Positions 1 through 8,700 of a stretch of DNA of 19,548 nucleotides are shown here, piece after piece (position 1 is the first letter of the stretch; every line of letters begins with the position of its first letter). A model generated the notes under the pieces. That model worked only from the letters and a program-made list of their open reading frames with translations, ran no database searches and was not told the DNA's origin. The stretch lies in assembly GCA_016937035.1 (NCBI GenBank), contig JAFGWS010000150.1, positions 1-19,548 of the forward strand, given 5' to 3'. Origin of the DNA: Pontiellaceae bacterium (GTDB lineage: Bacteria; Verrucomicrobiota; Kiritimatiellia; Kiritimatiellales; Pontiellaceae). A program made the position numbers and the translations under genes.

Positions 1-4
1 CAAC

Positions 5-81
5 GGGGGTGTAGCTCAATTGGTTAGAGCGCCAGCCTGTCACGCTGGAGGTTGCGGGTTCGAGTCCCGTCATCCTCGCCA
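5..81 (+). tRNA. tRNA-Asp (anticodon GTC)
   Basis: This is a complete cloverleaf. The seven-base acceptor arm (5-11) pairs with 71-77, including two G-T wobbles. The D arm starts GCTC. The anticodon stem CCAGC/GCTGG encloses a seven-base loop with GTC at 39-41, and a T arm with TTCGAGT follows. The discriminator base is G (78), the usual Asp identity base, and CCA is encoded at 79-81. A strong intrinsic terminator follows directly. Confidence 0.97.
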
Positions 82-91
82 CGTTTTCAAG

Positions 92-116
92 GGCTCGCGA
101 ACGCGAGCCTTTTTTT
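92..116 (+). terminator. Intrinsic terminator after tRNA-Asp
   Basis: A seven-base GC-rich stem (GGCTCGC at 92-98 with GCGAGCC at 103-109) closes a GAAC loop and is followed at once by seven T residues (110-116). This is a textbook Rho-independent terminator for the tRNA transcript, so the next gene probably needs its own promoter. Confidence 0.92.
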
Positions 117-137
117 GTTGCCATTCGGCGTAAAATC

Positions 138-341
138 ATGACGATAGCTTGCCTTATGGACAAATTCATAGAAATGGCAAAAAATCTGAATCCGACGATA
201 TCGCTTGTTCTCATCGCGGCGGTGGTCATTATCGGGATTGTTCTTTTTGCCAAATTTCTGTCAAATCTGATCAAAATGGCCATTATTGGCGTTATGCTGC
301 TCTTGATTCTCTATTTTCTGCGGCAAATGGGCGTTTTTTAA
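138..341 (+). CDS. Small two-helix membrane protein, function unknown
   Basis: The 67-residue product has two hydrophobic segments, about residues 20-40 (TISLVLIAAVVIIGIVLF region) and 45-64, joined by a short linker with a lysine near each end. It resembles a small integral membrane hairpin. I recognise no family. ATG 138 has no clear ribosome-binding site. In-frame ATGs at 156 and 174 would shorten it to 61 or 55 residues and leave both helices intact. It stands alone between the tRNA terminator and the signalling operon, about 195 bases upstream of the receptor gene. Strong hydrophobic patterning supports a real gene, but small ORFs of this type can be spurious. Confidence 0.55.
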   Translation: MTIACLMDKFIEMAKNLNPTISLVLIAAVVIIGIVLFAKFLSNLIKMAIIGVMLLLILYFLRQMGVF

Positions 342-522
342 ATCTTCTTCAGAAGGGGCGGTCAAAAAGCGTATCCGAAATTCGGAGCACACCCCGTTGA
401 ACGAAACCGCTCCCTTTCTATCCATTTTTTGGTTGATCATGATTTAGTCTTTTTAGCTTTGATAATTTTCTCCGGCGAAATGTTGCTTAATCTCGCGCAA
501 TCATGTTACCTGTACATCGCTT

Positions 523-528
523 AGGTGG
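523..528 (+). promoter_or_regulatory. Shine-Dalgarno that sets the receptor start at 536
   Basis: AGGTGG lies seven bases before ATG 536. The upstream in-frame ATG at 503 has no comparable purine-rich site, so 536 is the better start. Confidence 0.6.
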
Positions 529-535
529 TGTTCGT

Positions 536-3289
536 ATGGATCCTTACAGATTGACTCGTATGAAAATAGAGCGCCAATTGAGAATTATCGCGGTTCTGTA
601 TGTGCTGATCATCTGTTTAGGTGTTTGGCTGGCTGTTTCGTGGAAAGATGAGGCGCAAAAACGCGAACGAACCCAACTTCTCCAGCAGGCTAACAGCGTG
701 GCTAAAGCCCTGAATTCGGAGCGAACCGCACGGTTGACTTTCGATGCTTCGGACTCATCGAACCCGGCATATCAACAATTGACGGAACAACTGAATGCCT
801 ACGCCGAGACGGTCGGATTGCGCGATCTCTATGTTGTCGCTCAAAAGGAGAACCAAATCGTGATGGGTCTGGGCGGAGACCTTCCCCCCGGCACTCCGCT
901 TTCCAAGCCCTCGCCCTCCGTAAAGGAGCTCTTCCGCACCGGAATTCCGCAATTTAGCGGACCACTGCCGGATGATACCGGAAAATATTTGGAGGCCGTT
1001 GTTCGGATCGCAGAGATGGATAACATGGCGGTCTGCATCGAAACTTATGCCGAAAACTGGAACCGTCGAATGAAAGAGGCGATCCTTTATCCTCTCTTGG
1101 CAGCGATTCTTCCCCCCGGATTGATTCTGCTGGGCTGGCTGATCTACGGCAAAAAATCAGCATCACTCAAATTAAGTCCTCAGGCACGGAGAAACATTCA
1201 GGTCGGCATCTGGAGCGTAACCCTGCTCTTGCTGACGGCCATCATTACGGTGCGCGCCTATTACAATGATCGACAGAAACAACACGATTTGTTTAACACA
1301 CACGCCGCGATCAAGTCCGAAAAATATGCCGAAAGCTTTAAGCATCTCCGCTCCGCGCTGCGCCTGACGATCGGCTTTATGGAATCGAGTGAAGAAGTCA
1401 CTCCGGACGAGTTCAGCTTTTTCTGCCAAAACCTGCCTAGTGAAAGTTCCATACAAGCCTTGATGTGGCTGCCCGCGCTTCAACCATCCGAGGTCGCGGA
1501 CTTTACTCAACAAATGAGAAAACACTATGTCGACTTTACCATTCAGCCGTTTCCCGGAACGGACAGCTTGGCACCGTCTGCAACCCTCTATCCGGCCGCC
1601 TTTATTGAACCGACAATCACGCGCAATGTTCTTCAAGGGGTTGATTTATACTCCAGCCCGAAACTTAGAAATGCTATTGAAAAAGCATTATCAACCGGAC
1701 TGGCCACTTCTGTTGTCTTTTCCGAGAACCTGGAGTGTGCCGGTAACATGATTGTTTTCAAACCGCTGGAACACCCCCGCCACGAGGGCATGGTCGCTCT
1801 TTCTGCCGATCTGGACGGGATAATCGACTATCTGAGCACACAAGTACACGATGTGATCCCCGGAATATCGACCGCCATCTTCAGCTTGGAAAGCCAGTCT
1901 CGCCCCGTAGAAATCGGGTGTTCCGAGCATACGGGATCGCCCAACTGTAAAAATCTTCTCGAATCCGAGTTTCAAGCCTCCACCCCCATCTTTGCCTTTG
2001 GAAAAACGTTTATCATTCTACTGGGCGCCGGTCCGGAGTGGTTGGCCTCTCAGCCGAACAATACCACCGGGATCACACTCGCCATCGGTCTGCTTCTGAC
2101 GCTGGTATTTTCGTATATCGCCTTTATTTTGTGCAGCAAACCGATCGAGCTGGAACAACAGGTCCAAGAACGAACAAAGGAACTCACTGAAATCCAGCAG
2201 CGCTGTGATATTGCAACCACAGCTGCACACATCGGGATCTGGGAATTAAATCTGCAGAACAATCAACTCATTTGTGATGAGCGGATGGCCGAGTTATATG
2301 GAAAAGATTCATGCAGTTCAGAAGTCTCGCTTCAAGTGTATGCCGATTGCATTCATCCCGAAGATCAGCAGGGGAATGCTGATGCAATTGAGGCGGCCAA
2401 ACGTGGAGAAAAAGAATACAACACAAACTTCAGGATCATCCTGCCCGACGGCACAATAAGATTCATTCATGCCTTTGCTCAGGTCGTGCACGATACAGAG
2501 GGTAATCCGACGCGAATGATTGGCACGAATCAGGATATTTCTTCCCTAAAACGCGCAGAACTGGAAATACGTAAAAGCGAAGAAAACTTCCGCAACATGA
2601 TTGAAACGCTTCCGTTGGCACTTTATCTGGCAGTCGGCGCGGAGCATGCCCTTGAATATATAAATTCCGCATTTCGTAAATTGTTCGGCTACACACCGGA
2701 AGAGATCCCCAACGCCGCAGAATGGTTTAAACGTGCCTATCCCGACCCGGAATACAGAAAAAAGGTTGAAACCGAATGGACGCAAAAGGTGCAGCACGCC
2801 ACAGAAACACAGTCGCCCATTGAACCCATGGAAACCGTTGTTCACTGTAAAGACGGGTCCAAAAAAACAATTCTGTGGGGCCATATTCCGATGGGAAATA
2901 AAAACTATGCCTACGGCCTCGATTTGACGGAACTTAAACGGACAGAACAGGAGCTACGCTCCAGCGAATCGTTCCTGAATTCCGTTATCGACCAGAGTCC
3001 CTTCCCGATGTGGGTGGCCGACTCAACCGGAACCCTCATTCGCGCAAACCAGGCGCTCTGCGCGACCCTTAATCTGACCCGGGAGGATCTGGTCGGAAAA
3101 TATAATATCCTTCAGGATAAAAATCTCGAAGGCGAGATGAGCGAACAGGTCAAAAGGGTCTTCCAATGCCATGAGTCCGTTCACTTAAACACCTTATGGA
3201 AACCCGCAGCCGTAGGCGGCGAGCGCGATTTGTCAAAAGGGCGTAATGTCTATCTACATCGATGCCTCCATTATTCCAGTCGTGAATAG
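536..3289 (+). CDS. Membrane CHASE/PAS receptor without kinase domain (frameshifted, main part)
   Basis: Numbering is from ATG 536; an upstream ATG at 503 would add 11 residues. The 917-residue reading frame begins with a membrane helix (about 16-36), an extracytoplasmic segment (37-180), two more helices (182-205 and 222-240), a CHASE-type sensor region (about 250-490, with the pattern EP..tRNvLQGVDLYSSPKLR), a fourth helix (510-533), a short coiled coil, then PAS/PAC modules at about 554-672 and 683-801 (ending NQDISSLKR and GLDLTELKR). A third PAS begins near 809 and is broken at its end, where the frame runs into TAG. The missing PAC part lies in the next frame (3246-3506). CHASE domains bind small extracellular ligands, so this should be an inner-membrane receptor. 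No histidine-kinase, cyclase or methyl-accepting domain follows, so its output must go through partners, plausibly the kinase and corrinoid genes downstream. It is probably the first gene of the operon. Confidence 0.85.
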   Translation: MDPYRLTRMKIERQLRIIAVLYVLIICLGVWLAVSWKDEAQKRERTQLLQQANSVAKALNSERTARLTFDASDSSNPAYQQLTEQLNAYAETVGLRDLYVVAQKENQIVMGLGGDLPPGTPLSKPSPSVKELFRTGIPQFSGPLPDDTGKYLEAVVRIAEMDNMAVCIETYAENWNRRMKEAILYPLLAAILPPGLILLGWLIYGKKSASLKLSPQARRNIQVGIWSVTLLLLTAIITVRAYYNDRQKQHDLFNTHAAIKSEKYAESFKHLRSALRLTIGFMESSEEVTPDEFSFFCQNLPSESSIQALMWLPALQPSEVADFTQQMRKHYVDFTIQPFPGTDSLAPSATLYPAAFIEPTITRNVLQGVDLYSSPKLRNAIEKALSTGLATSVVFSENLECAGNMIVFKPLEHPRHEGMVALSADLDGIIDYLSTQVHDVIPGISTAIFSLESQSRPVEIGCSEHTGSPNCKNLLESEFQASTPIFAFGKTFIILLGAGPEWLASQPNNTTGITLAIGLLLTLVFSYIAFILCSKPIELEQQVQERTKELTEIQQRCDIATTAAHIGIWELNLQNNQLICDERMAELYGKDSCSSEVSLQVYADCIHPEDQQGNADAIEAAKRGEKEYNTNFRIILPDGTIRFIHAFAQVVHDTEGNPTRMIGTNQDISSLKRAELEIRKSEENFRNMIETLPLALYLAVGAEHALEYINSAFRKLFGYTPEEIPNAAEWFKRAYPDPEYRKKVETEWTQKVQHATETQSPIEPMETVVHCKDGSKKTILWGHIPMGNKNYAYGLDLTELKRTEQELRSSESFLNSVIDQSPFPMWVADSTGTLIRANQALCATLNLTREDLVGKYNILQDKNLEGEMSEQVKRVFQCHESVHLNTLWKPAAVGGERDLSKGRNVYLHRCLHYSSRE

Positions 3290-3506
3290 AGAGGGCGGTC
3301 TCACACACTTTGTCTGCCAGTGGGTAGATATTACAGAAAGAAAGGAGGCGCAAGAACGTCTGCGCAGCAGCAACGAGGAGCTGGCCCGTTTTAATAAGGT
3401 CGCGGTAGGACGGGAATTGCGTATGATCGAGCTTAAACAGGAAATCAATGCGCTCTGTAAAAAAATTAACGCCCCGGAACCCTATCCGGAAGCAACCGGT
3501 GAATGA
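3246..3506 (+). pseudogene. C-terminal part of the CHASE/PAS receptor, out of frame
   Basis: This 86-codon stretch supplies what the preceding frame lacks. It holds the last PAS strands (IYIDASIIPV), a PAC ending FVCQWVDITERKEAQERL, and a coiled-coil tail with the pattern ELARFNKVAVGRELRMIELK. From memory, that tail is common at the end of PAS proteins or just before their output domains. Its TGA overlaps the ATG of the corrinoid gene (ATGA, 3503-3506), the overlap expected if the full-length receptor gene ends here and is translationally coupled to the next gene. Restoring the frame gives about 988 residues. Independent translation from ATG 3246 is possible, but I see no ribosome-binding site. 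It is a recent mutation, a base-calling error, or less likely a programmed shift. Confidence 0.7.
3249..3256 (+). repeat. TCTA tandem duplication at the receptor frameshift
   Basis: TCTA occurs twice in a row (3249-3252 and 3253-3256). Removing one copy restores a continuous PAS reading frame in which the codons read G-R-N-V-Y-I-D-A-S-I-I-P-V and run to the stop at 3504-3506. A slipped-strand duplication is therefore a simple explanation for the frame change. The AAAAGGG run at 3235-3241 is an alternative site for a one-base insertion or base-calling error. Confidence 0.6.
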
Positions 3507-4180
3507 GCAAGAGGATAAAAACGATGGATATGCAGGCTCTTTCCAGTGAATTGTACGGTTTTATGATTGATTCCGATCGGGTAGGGGCACACCGCCTCGT
3601 TGAAAACAGTCTATCGAAAGGAATTGAACCCCATTCCGTCATTCATGAACTGCTCAACCCGGCGCTGGAGCGCCTTGGAAACATGTGGCAGGATATGCAG
3701 GTTTCGCTCTCTCAAACCTTTGTCGCTGCGAAAATTGCCGAAGACGTCCTGCTTCTCTGCAAACCTGAAAGCGCTCCCCGACAGAATCAGAAGGGCCCGA
3801 TTGTGATCGGAAATATTGAAGACGATTTCCATAGTCTGGGCCGCCGTATTGTCGTCTCTTTTCTGAACGCGGCCAATTGGGAGGTGATCGACCTGGGGAA
3901 CGATGTTCCTCCGAAAGATTTTATAGATCAGGCACTGATAAGCGGAGCCGCTGTAATCGGAGTGTCCGCGATGATGCAGAGCACCGCACGCAATATACGG
4001 CAGGTTCGGGACCTGCTGGATGAAAAAGGCCTGCAGCATCGGATTAAACTGGCGGTCGGCGGGGCGGTTTTCAACTGGAAACCTGAACTGGTACAGGAGG
4101 TCGGCGCAGACGGAACCGTCGGCAGTGCGTATCAGGTGGATGCACTGTTTGATGCACTTTGCCGAGAGGTTCATCCGTGA
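3503..4180 (+). CDS. Corrinoid (B12-binding) methyltransferase-type protein
   Basis: The 225-residue product has the two-part layout of corrinoid shuttle proteins such as MtaC, MtbC and MttC. A helical cap domain spans about residues 10-90, and a Rossmann-like B12-binding domain spans about 97-222. The signature DxHxxG is present as D108-F-H110-S-L-G113, and H110 should be the lower axial ligand to cobalt. The second signature region (IGVSAMMQST near 152-161) and a GGA near 186-188 also fit. These soluble proteins carry a methyl group on Co(I)/Co(III) between two methyltransferases. The start overlaps the receptor stop (ATGA), and the stop overlaps the GTG start of the next gene. No dedicated substrate methyltransferase or reductive activase (RamA type) lies in the window, which is odd for a catabolic system. 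Confidence 0.9.
   Translation: MSKRIKTMDMQALSSELYGFMIDSDRVGAHRLVENSLSKGIEPHSVIHELLNPALERLGNMWQDMQVSLSQTFVAAKIAEDVLLLCKPESAPRQNQKGPIVIGNIEDDFHSLGRRIVVSFLNAANWEVIDLGNDVPPKDFIDQALISGAAVIGVSAMMQSTARNIRQVRDLLDEKGLQHRIKLAVGGAVFNWKPELVQEVGADGTVGSAYQVDALFDALCREVHP
4165..4169 (+). promoter_or_regulatory. Shine-Dalgarno that sets the GTG start at 4177
   Basis: AGAGG sits seven bases before GTG 4177. That GTG overlaps the corrinoid gene's stop codon (GTGA, 4177-4180). The longer in-frame TTG at 4159 lacks such a site. Confidence 0.65.
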
Positions 4181-5784
4181 ATTCCTACGAACGCGTCATG
4201 TCAGCCCTTGCAGGGAAGCCGGTGGATCGTCCGCCCGTTCTCGCGGTTTTGGGCGCTTACGGCGGTCGATTGGCCGGGATTCCGCTGCCGGAATTATATA
4301 CACAGGCGGATCGGTATGTTGCCGGACAGCAGGCTGTTCTTGAAACCTTCCCCGTCGATATAGCGTTGGCTCCGTTTGATTTCAGCGCCATTGCTGAAGC
4401 CTTCGGCGGCTCCCCGGTCTTTTTTGATCACCAACCGCCCAACATGAAAAGGCCCGGATTTTTCTCGGCACAAGCGGTATTGGAGACTCCCCTCCCCGAT
4501 GCCCAGACCGCCGCCCGGTTGCCCTTTATTCTGGAAGCCACCCGAAAGCTCGCCGCACTTTATCAAAAATCCGTTCCCGTTTGCGGCGTCATTCCCGGAC
4601 CGGCCGCGCTGCCGGCTCTGCTGCTCGGTATGGAACGCTGGCTTGAGACCGCATTGTTTGAGGCAGAAACTGCCGCCCGGGTGATGGAATATACCGGCAC
4701 CTTCTGGACCGCCTGGGCGAACGCACTCCTGGAGGCGGGCGCCGATGTGCTGATCGTTACCGAAGGGATGGCCACCCAACAAATCTGTACACGTGAACTT
4801 TTTGTAGAACGCTTTCTGCCTCACGTAAAAACCCGTTTTTCCACCGCCGGACCTCTGATTTTTCATCATGCCGGAGGCTCGATCCAGCACATCGCAGATC
4901 TTATTCCAACGCTGCCCAATCTGGCCGGCGTCTGCATCAGCGCTCAAGACAACCTGTCGGCGTTCCGTAAAATGCTCGGTCCCGACCTTCCGTTGCTGGG
5001 AAATATCGATTCCCTGGATCTGCCGAATATCTCCCTTGAAAAGTTGGTCCGCCGAACACGGGAAAGCGCCCGGATCGGCGCAGAAAACGCGCCGTTTATC
5101 CTCTGTACTTCCAGTGCAGATATCCCCTTGGAAACGCCGCCGGAAACCCTTCATGCTTTTTTCAGAGCCGCTTCGGAAGGCCTGGAAAACACCCCGTTAT
5201 GGGTGGTCTGCAGTGTTCTCGAAAAAGAAATTCAAGCACTAAAGGAATGCGGCAACCTGGAGGGAGAAATCCTCAACCTCAGCTCCAGACTGCATATGGA
5301 TCCGCCCAAGCTCGAACAAACCCTGCGGCGTGTGCTCGACGACAACCGGCGCCCCGTCATTCTGGTCTACGGCGACTGCTGCCCGGCCATGCTTCAGTTT
5401 GAACAGCGCCCGAATGTTGCCCGGGTTGAAGGGATTAACTGCTGCCAAATGCTGCTTGGGAAAAACCGATATCGGGAACTCATGCACGAAGAGGCCTTTA
5501 TGCTTCTTCCCGAGTGGGCGCAGCGCTGGAAAGAGGTCATTGAGCAGGACCTCAACCTGAAGCAGCCGGTGGCTCAGGATCTTCTACAAGACAGCAGAAA
5601 AAAACTGGTCTATCTGGATACCGGTCTATCGCCGATACCACAGCAGCAGTTGAAGGAGTGCTCCGACTATACCGGACTATCGATCGAGATCGAAAAAACC
5701 GGAACGGATGAACTCCTCGCACGACTCCGAAAGGCCGAACAAACCTGCCTCAGTAAAATGTCGGGAAATCAGCTCCATGGATAA
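4177..5784 (+). CDS. UroD-superfamily (MtaA/CmuA-like) methyltransferase fused to DUF1638
   Basis: The GTG start at 4177 gives 535 residues. Residues 1 to about 342 resemble the UroD superfamily branch that includes methylcobamide:thiol methyltransferases. The start reads NSYERVMSALAGKPVDRPPV, there is an internal FHHAGG, and a closing DIPLETPPETL. It lacks the substrate-site features I would expect in true HemE. The zinc motif of MtaA-like enzymes (HxC plus a later Cys) appears altered. At the HxC site I read H230-H-A232, and at the later SCD site I read S-A314-D, with a cysteine four residues earlier (C310). Residues about 343-525 resemble DUF1638, with C401-C402 (YGDCCP), C422-C423 (NCCQMLLG) and a YLDTGLSP segment. 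DUF1638 proteins are found near corrinoid methyltransferase genes. The gene is coupled to both neighbours, so it likely acts on the corrinoid protein encoded just upstream. The reaction is unproven. Confidence 0.85.
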   Translation: MNSYERVMSALAGKPVDRPPVLAVLGAYGGRLAGIPLPELYTQADRYVAGQQAVLETFPVDIALAPFDFSAIAEAFGGSPVFFDHQPPNMKRPGFFSAQAVLETPLPDAQTAARLPFILEATRKLAALYQKSVPVCGVIPGPAALPALLLGMERWLETALFEAETAARVMEYTGTFWTAWANALLEAGADVLIVTEGMATQQICTRELFVERFLPHVKTRFSTAGPLIFHHAGGSIQHIADLIPTLPNLAGVCISAQDNLSAFRKMLGPDLPLLGNIDSLDLPNISLEKLVRRTRESARIGAENAPFILCTSSADIPLETPPETLHAFFRAASEGLENTPLWVVCSVLEKEIQALKECGNLEGEILNLSSRLHMDPPKLEQTLRRVLDDNRRPVILVYGDCCPAMLQFEQRPNVARVEGINCCQMLLGKNRYRELMHEEAFMLLPEWAQRWKEVIEQDLNLKQPVAQDLLQDSRKKLVYLDTGLSPIPQQQLKECSDYTGLSIEIEKTGTDELLARLRKAEQTCLSKMSGNQLHG

Positions 5785-8700
5785 GAACAATTTACAACCC
5801 AACAAGAACAATGAACTGGCAGCCCTTTGGATGGCCTCCTCATTCATGTCGGAAATGATGTCAACATCGGACCCCGAAACCTTGGCGCAACGCTTGGCTG
5901 AACAGATCCGGGAACTCACCGGCGCTCATACGGTCCTTCTGCTGGAGCACGAGCCAACAGGATGCCATTTGATTCACGCCTGTCCAGCCCGACGCGCCAC
6001 CCTGTTTTCTTCGGACGAACTTTTACAGTTCTGCCCGGAACATAATCCGGAAGATCCCCGCGCCATAGAGCGCCTCGGTATACCAGAAGGCCCCTTTGGT
6101 CATATGCTCATAGACAAGGGCGTGACTTCGTTTTTGCGCGTTCCCCTCGTGGTGAACAGCAACCTCTTCGGTTTAATTGCTCTGCTCAATCTGCCGGAGC
6201 CGGAACGCCTCGACGATGTTCGTAAAATACTCTCCCTGCTCTCGCCTTTCTTCGGTGTCACACTGAAAAATGCAATGAATCAGCAGCGCATTCAACAACA
6301 AGCTGAAACCCTCGAGGAGCAGGTGGCCGAACGTACAATGGACCTCGACAACGCTCGCAAAGCCGCCCTGAATATGATGGAAGATGCGGTGCGTTCTAAA
6401 GAGATCATCACCGAATCTGAGCGGCGCTTTTCGCTGCTCCTCTCCAATCTGCCAGGCATGGCCTACCGCTGCAAAAACGACGGTAATTGGACCATGGAAT
6501 TTATCAGTCAAGCCTGCAGAAATATCACGGGCTATTCCCATGAAGATTTGGTGGACAATGCCGGCATAAGCTTTGCTCAATTAATTCATCCGGAGGATCG
6601 AAAGCAGGTTGAACATACCATTCAACTGGCCGTTTCGGCCAAAACCACCTTCGAAATTGAATATCGACTAATCACAAAAAGCGGAGATATCCGGTGGGTC
6701 TGGGAACGCGGTGAAGGGGTGTATTCCGATACCGGCGACGTGCTCTTTCTAGAGGGGTTTATTTCCGACATTACAGAACGCAAACTGGCAGAGAACACGG
6801 TGAAAGAAAGTCGGGAAAACCTGCGTATCACACTCAATTCGATTGGCGATGCGGTCATTTCAACCGATGTCGAGGGCCGCATTACCTCTATGAATCCTGT
6901 GGCCGAACGACTGGTCGGCTGGACAGCACAGGAAGCGCAGGGCCGCCCGCTCGAACAGATTTTCCGGATCGTGAATGAATTTACACGGGAACCGCTGAAA
7001 AATCCTGCACATGACGTCCTCAATAGCGGGAAAATTGTCGGACTGGCGAACCATGCGCTACTGCTCGCCAAAAACGGACAGGAAATCCCGGTGGCCGACA
7101 GCGGGGCCCCCATTGTGAATGATGCCGGGAATATTACCGGCGTTGTGCTGGTTTTCCGCGATCAGACTCAGGAACGGATGAACCGCCGTTTTACCGAATT
7201 CCGACTGGAGCTGATGCAGTTTTCTGCCAACCATTCGCTGGACGAAACTCTGGTTCTCGCGCTGGACCGTGCCGGCGAACTGGTCGAAAGCCCGATCGGG
7301 TTTTATCACGCCGTCACGGACGATCAAAAAAGCCTGATCCTGCAGCAATGGTCATCAAAAACCATGGAAACCTTCTGCAAGGTCGAAGACCACGGCATGC
7401 ACTATGGCATCAAAATGGCCGGCGTCTGGGCCGATGCCGTGCGGAATAAAGCGCCGGTTGTTCATAATGACTATGCCTCATTACCCAACAAAAAAGGGAT
7501 GCCTGAGGGCCATGCAAAGGTGACTCGAGAGCTGGTTGTTCCCGTCATCCGAAAACAAAAAGTAGTCTCCGTGCTCGGCATTGGAAACAAGCCGACAAAC
7601 TATACCGATGAAGACGTCCGTATTCTCTCCTCCTTCGCGGACGTGATATGGGAGATTGCTGAACGGAAACAGACCGAAACCGCACTCCAGCAGAGCGAAA
7701 AGCAATATCGCATGCTGTTCGAAAATATGACCACCGGCTTTGCGCTTCATGAAATGATTGTTGATGAGTCCAACAATCCACTCGATTATCGGTTTTTAGA
7801 GCTAAATGCTGCCTTTGAATCTATGATCGGACGGAAAGCAGAAGCGCTGATCGGTCGCACAGTCAAAGAAGTCTTTCCCTCCACAGAACCCTACTGGATC
7901 GAAACCTATGGAAAGGTCGCACAAACAGGCGAGCCCGCATCGATCGAAAACTATTCGAAAGAACTAGAAAAACACTATGAAGTGAGGGCCTTCTCCCCTT
8001 CAAAAGGACAGTTTGCCACGCTGGTCACGGACATTACGGAGCGCATTGAAACGCAAAAAGCCATCAAAGAAAGTCAATCGCGCCTCCAACGGGCTCAAAA
8101 AGTCGCTCATGTGGGTGACTGGGAGTTTGATCTGACCAATAAAACCGTGTCGGCATCGGACGAAACAATCCGGATTTATGGGTTGGGCGACGAGCCAGTT
8201 ACCATTGCCGAGGTCCAGCAAATCCCGTTGCCGCAATATCGTGAGATGCTCGACAACGCGCTGAGCGATCTGATTAATGAAAACAAGCCCTACACGGTTG
8301 AGTTTACCATCAAAAATCCCAAAACAGGGCGGTTGGTTGATGTGCACTCCGTGGCCGAATATAACGCTGAAGAAAACAAGATATTCGGGGTCATCCAGGA
8401 TATTACCGCACGCAAACAGGCGGAACTTGCGCTGGCCCGAAGTGAAGCAAAATATCGCGATCTGTTCGAAAAATCAGCCGATGCGTTTTTAGTCTTTAAA
8501 GACGGTAAATTGCTCGACTGCAATCAGGCGGCGGTCAAAATGATCCACCTAGAGAAAAAAGAACAGTTACTTGATCGGCGACCGGAAGAGCTTTCGCCGG
8601 AATACCAACCTGACGGACGATCATCTAAAGAAAAAGCCGACGAGCTGATCCGCCGTGCACATAAAGAAAAGACCGTTCGGTTTGAATGGATGCATCAACG

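Noticed and set aside
433..466. Promoter for the receptor operon (TTGATC and GATAAT)
   Set aside because: The two boxes are about 22 bases apart, which is too far for a standard sigma-70 promoter, and the region is AT-rich enough to give such matches by chance.
4294..5154. 286-residue ORF antisense to the UroD-like gene
   Set aside because: It is a frame shadow of a clearly coding gene and shows no recognisable domain.
4177..5220. True uroporphyrinogen decarboxylase (HemE)
   Set aside because: The N-terminal substrate-site pattern of HemE is absent, and the neighbouring corrinoid gene and DUF1638 fusion point to the methyltransferase branch.
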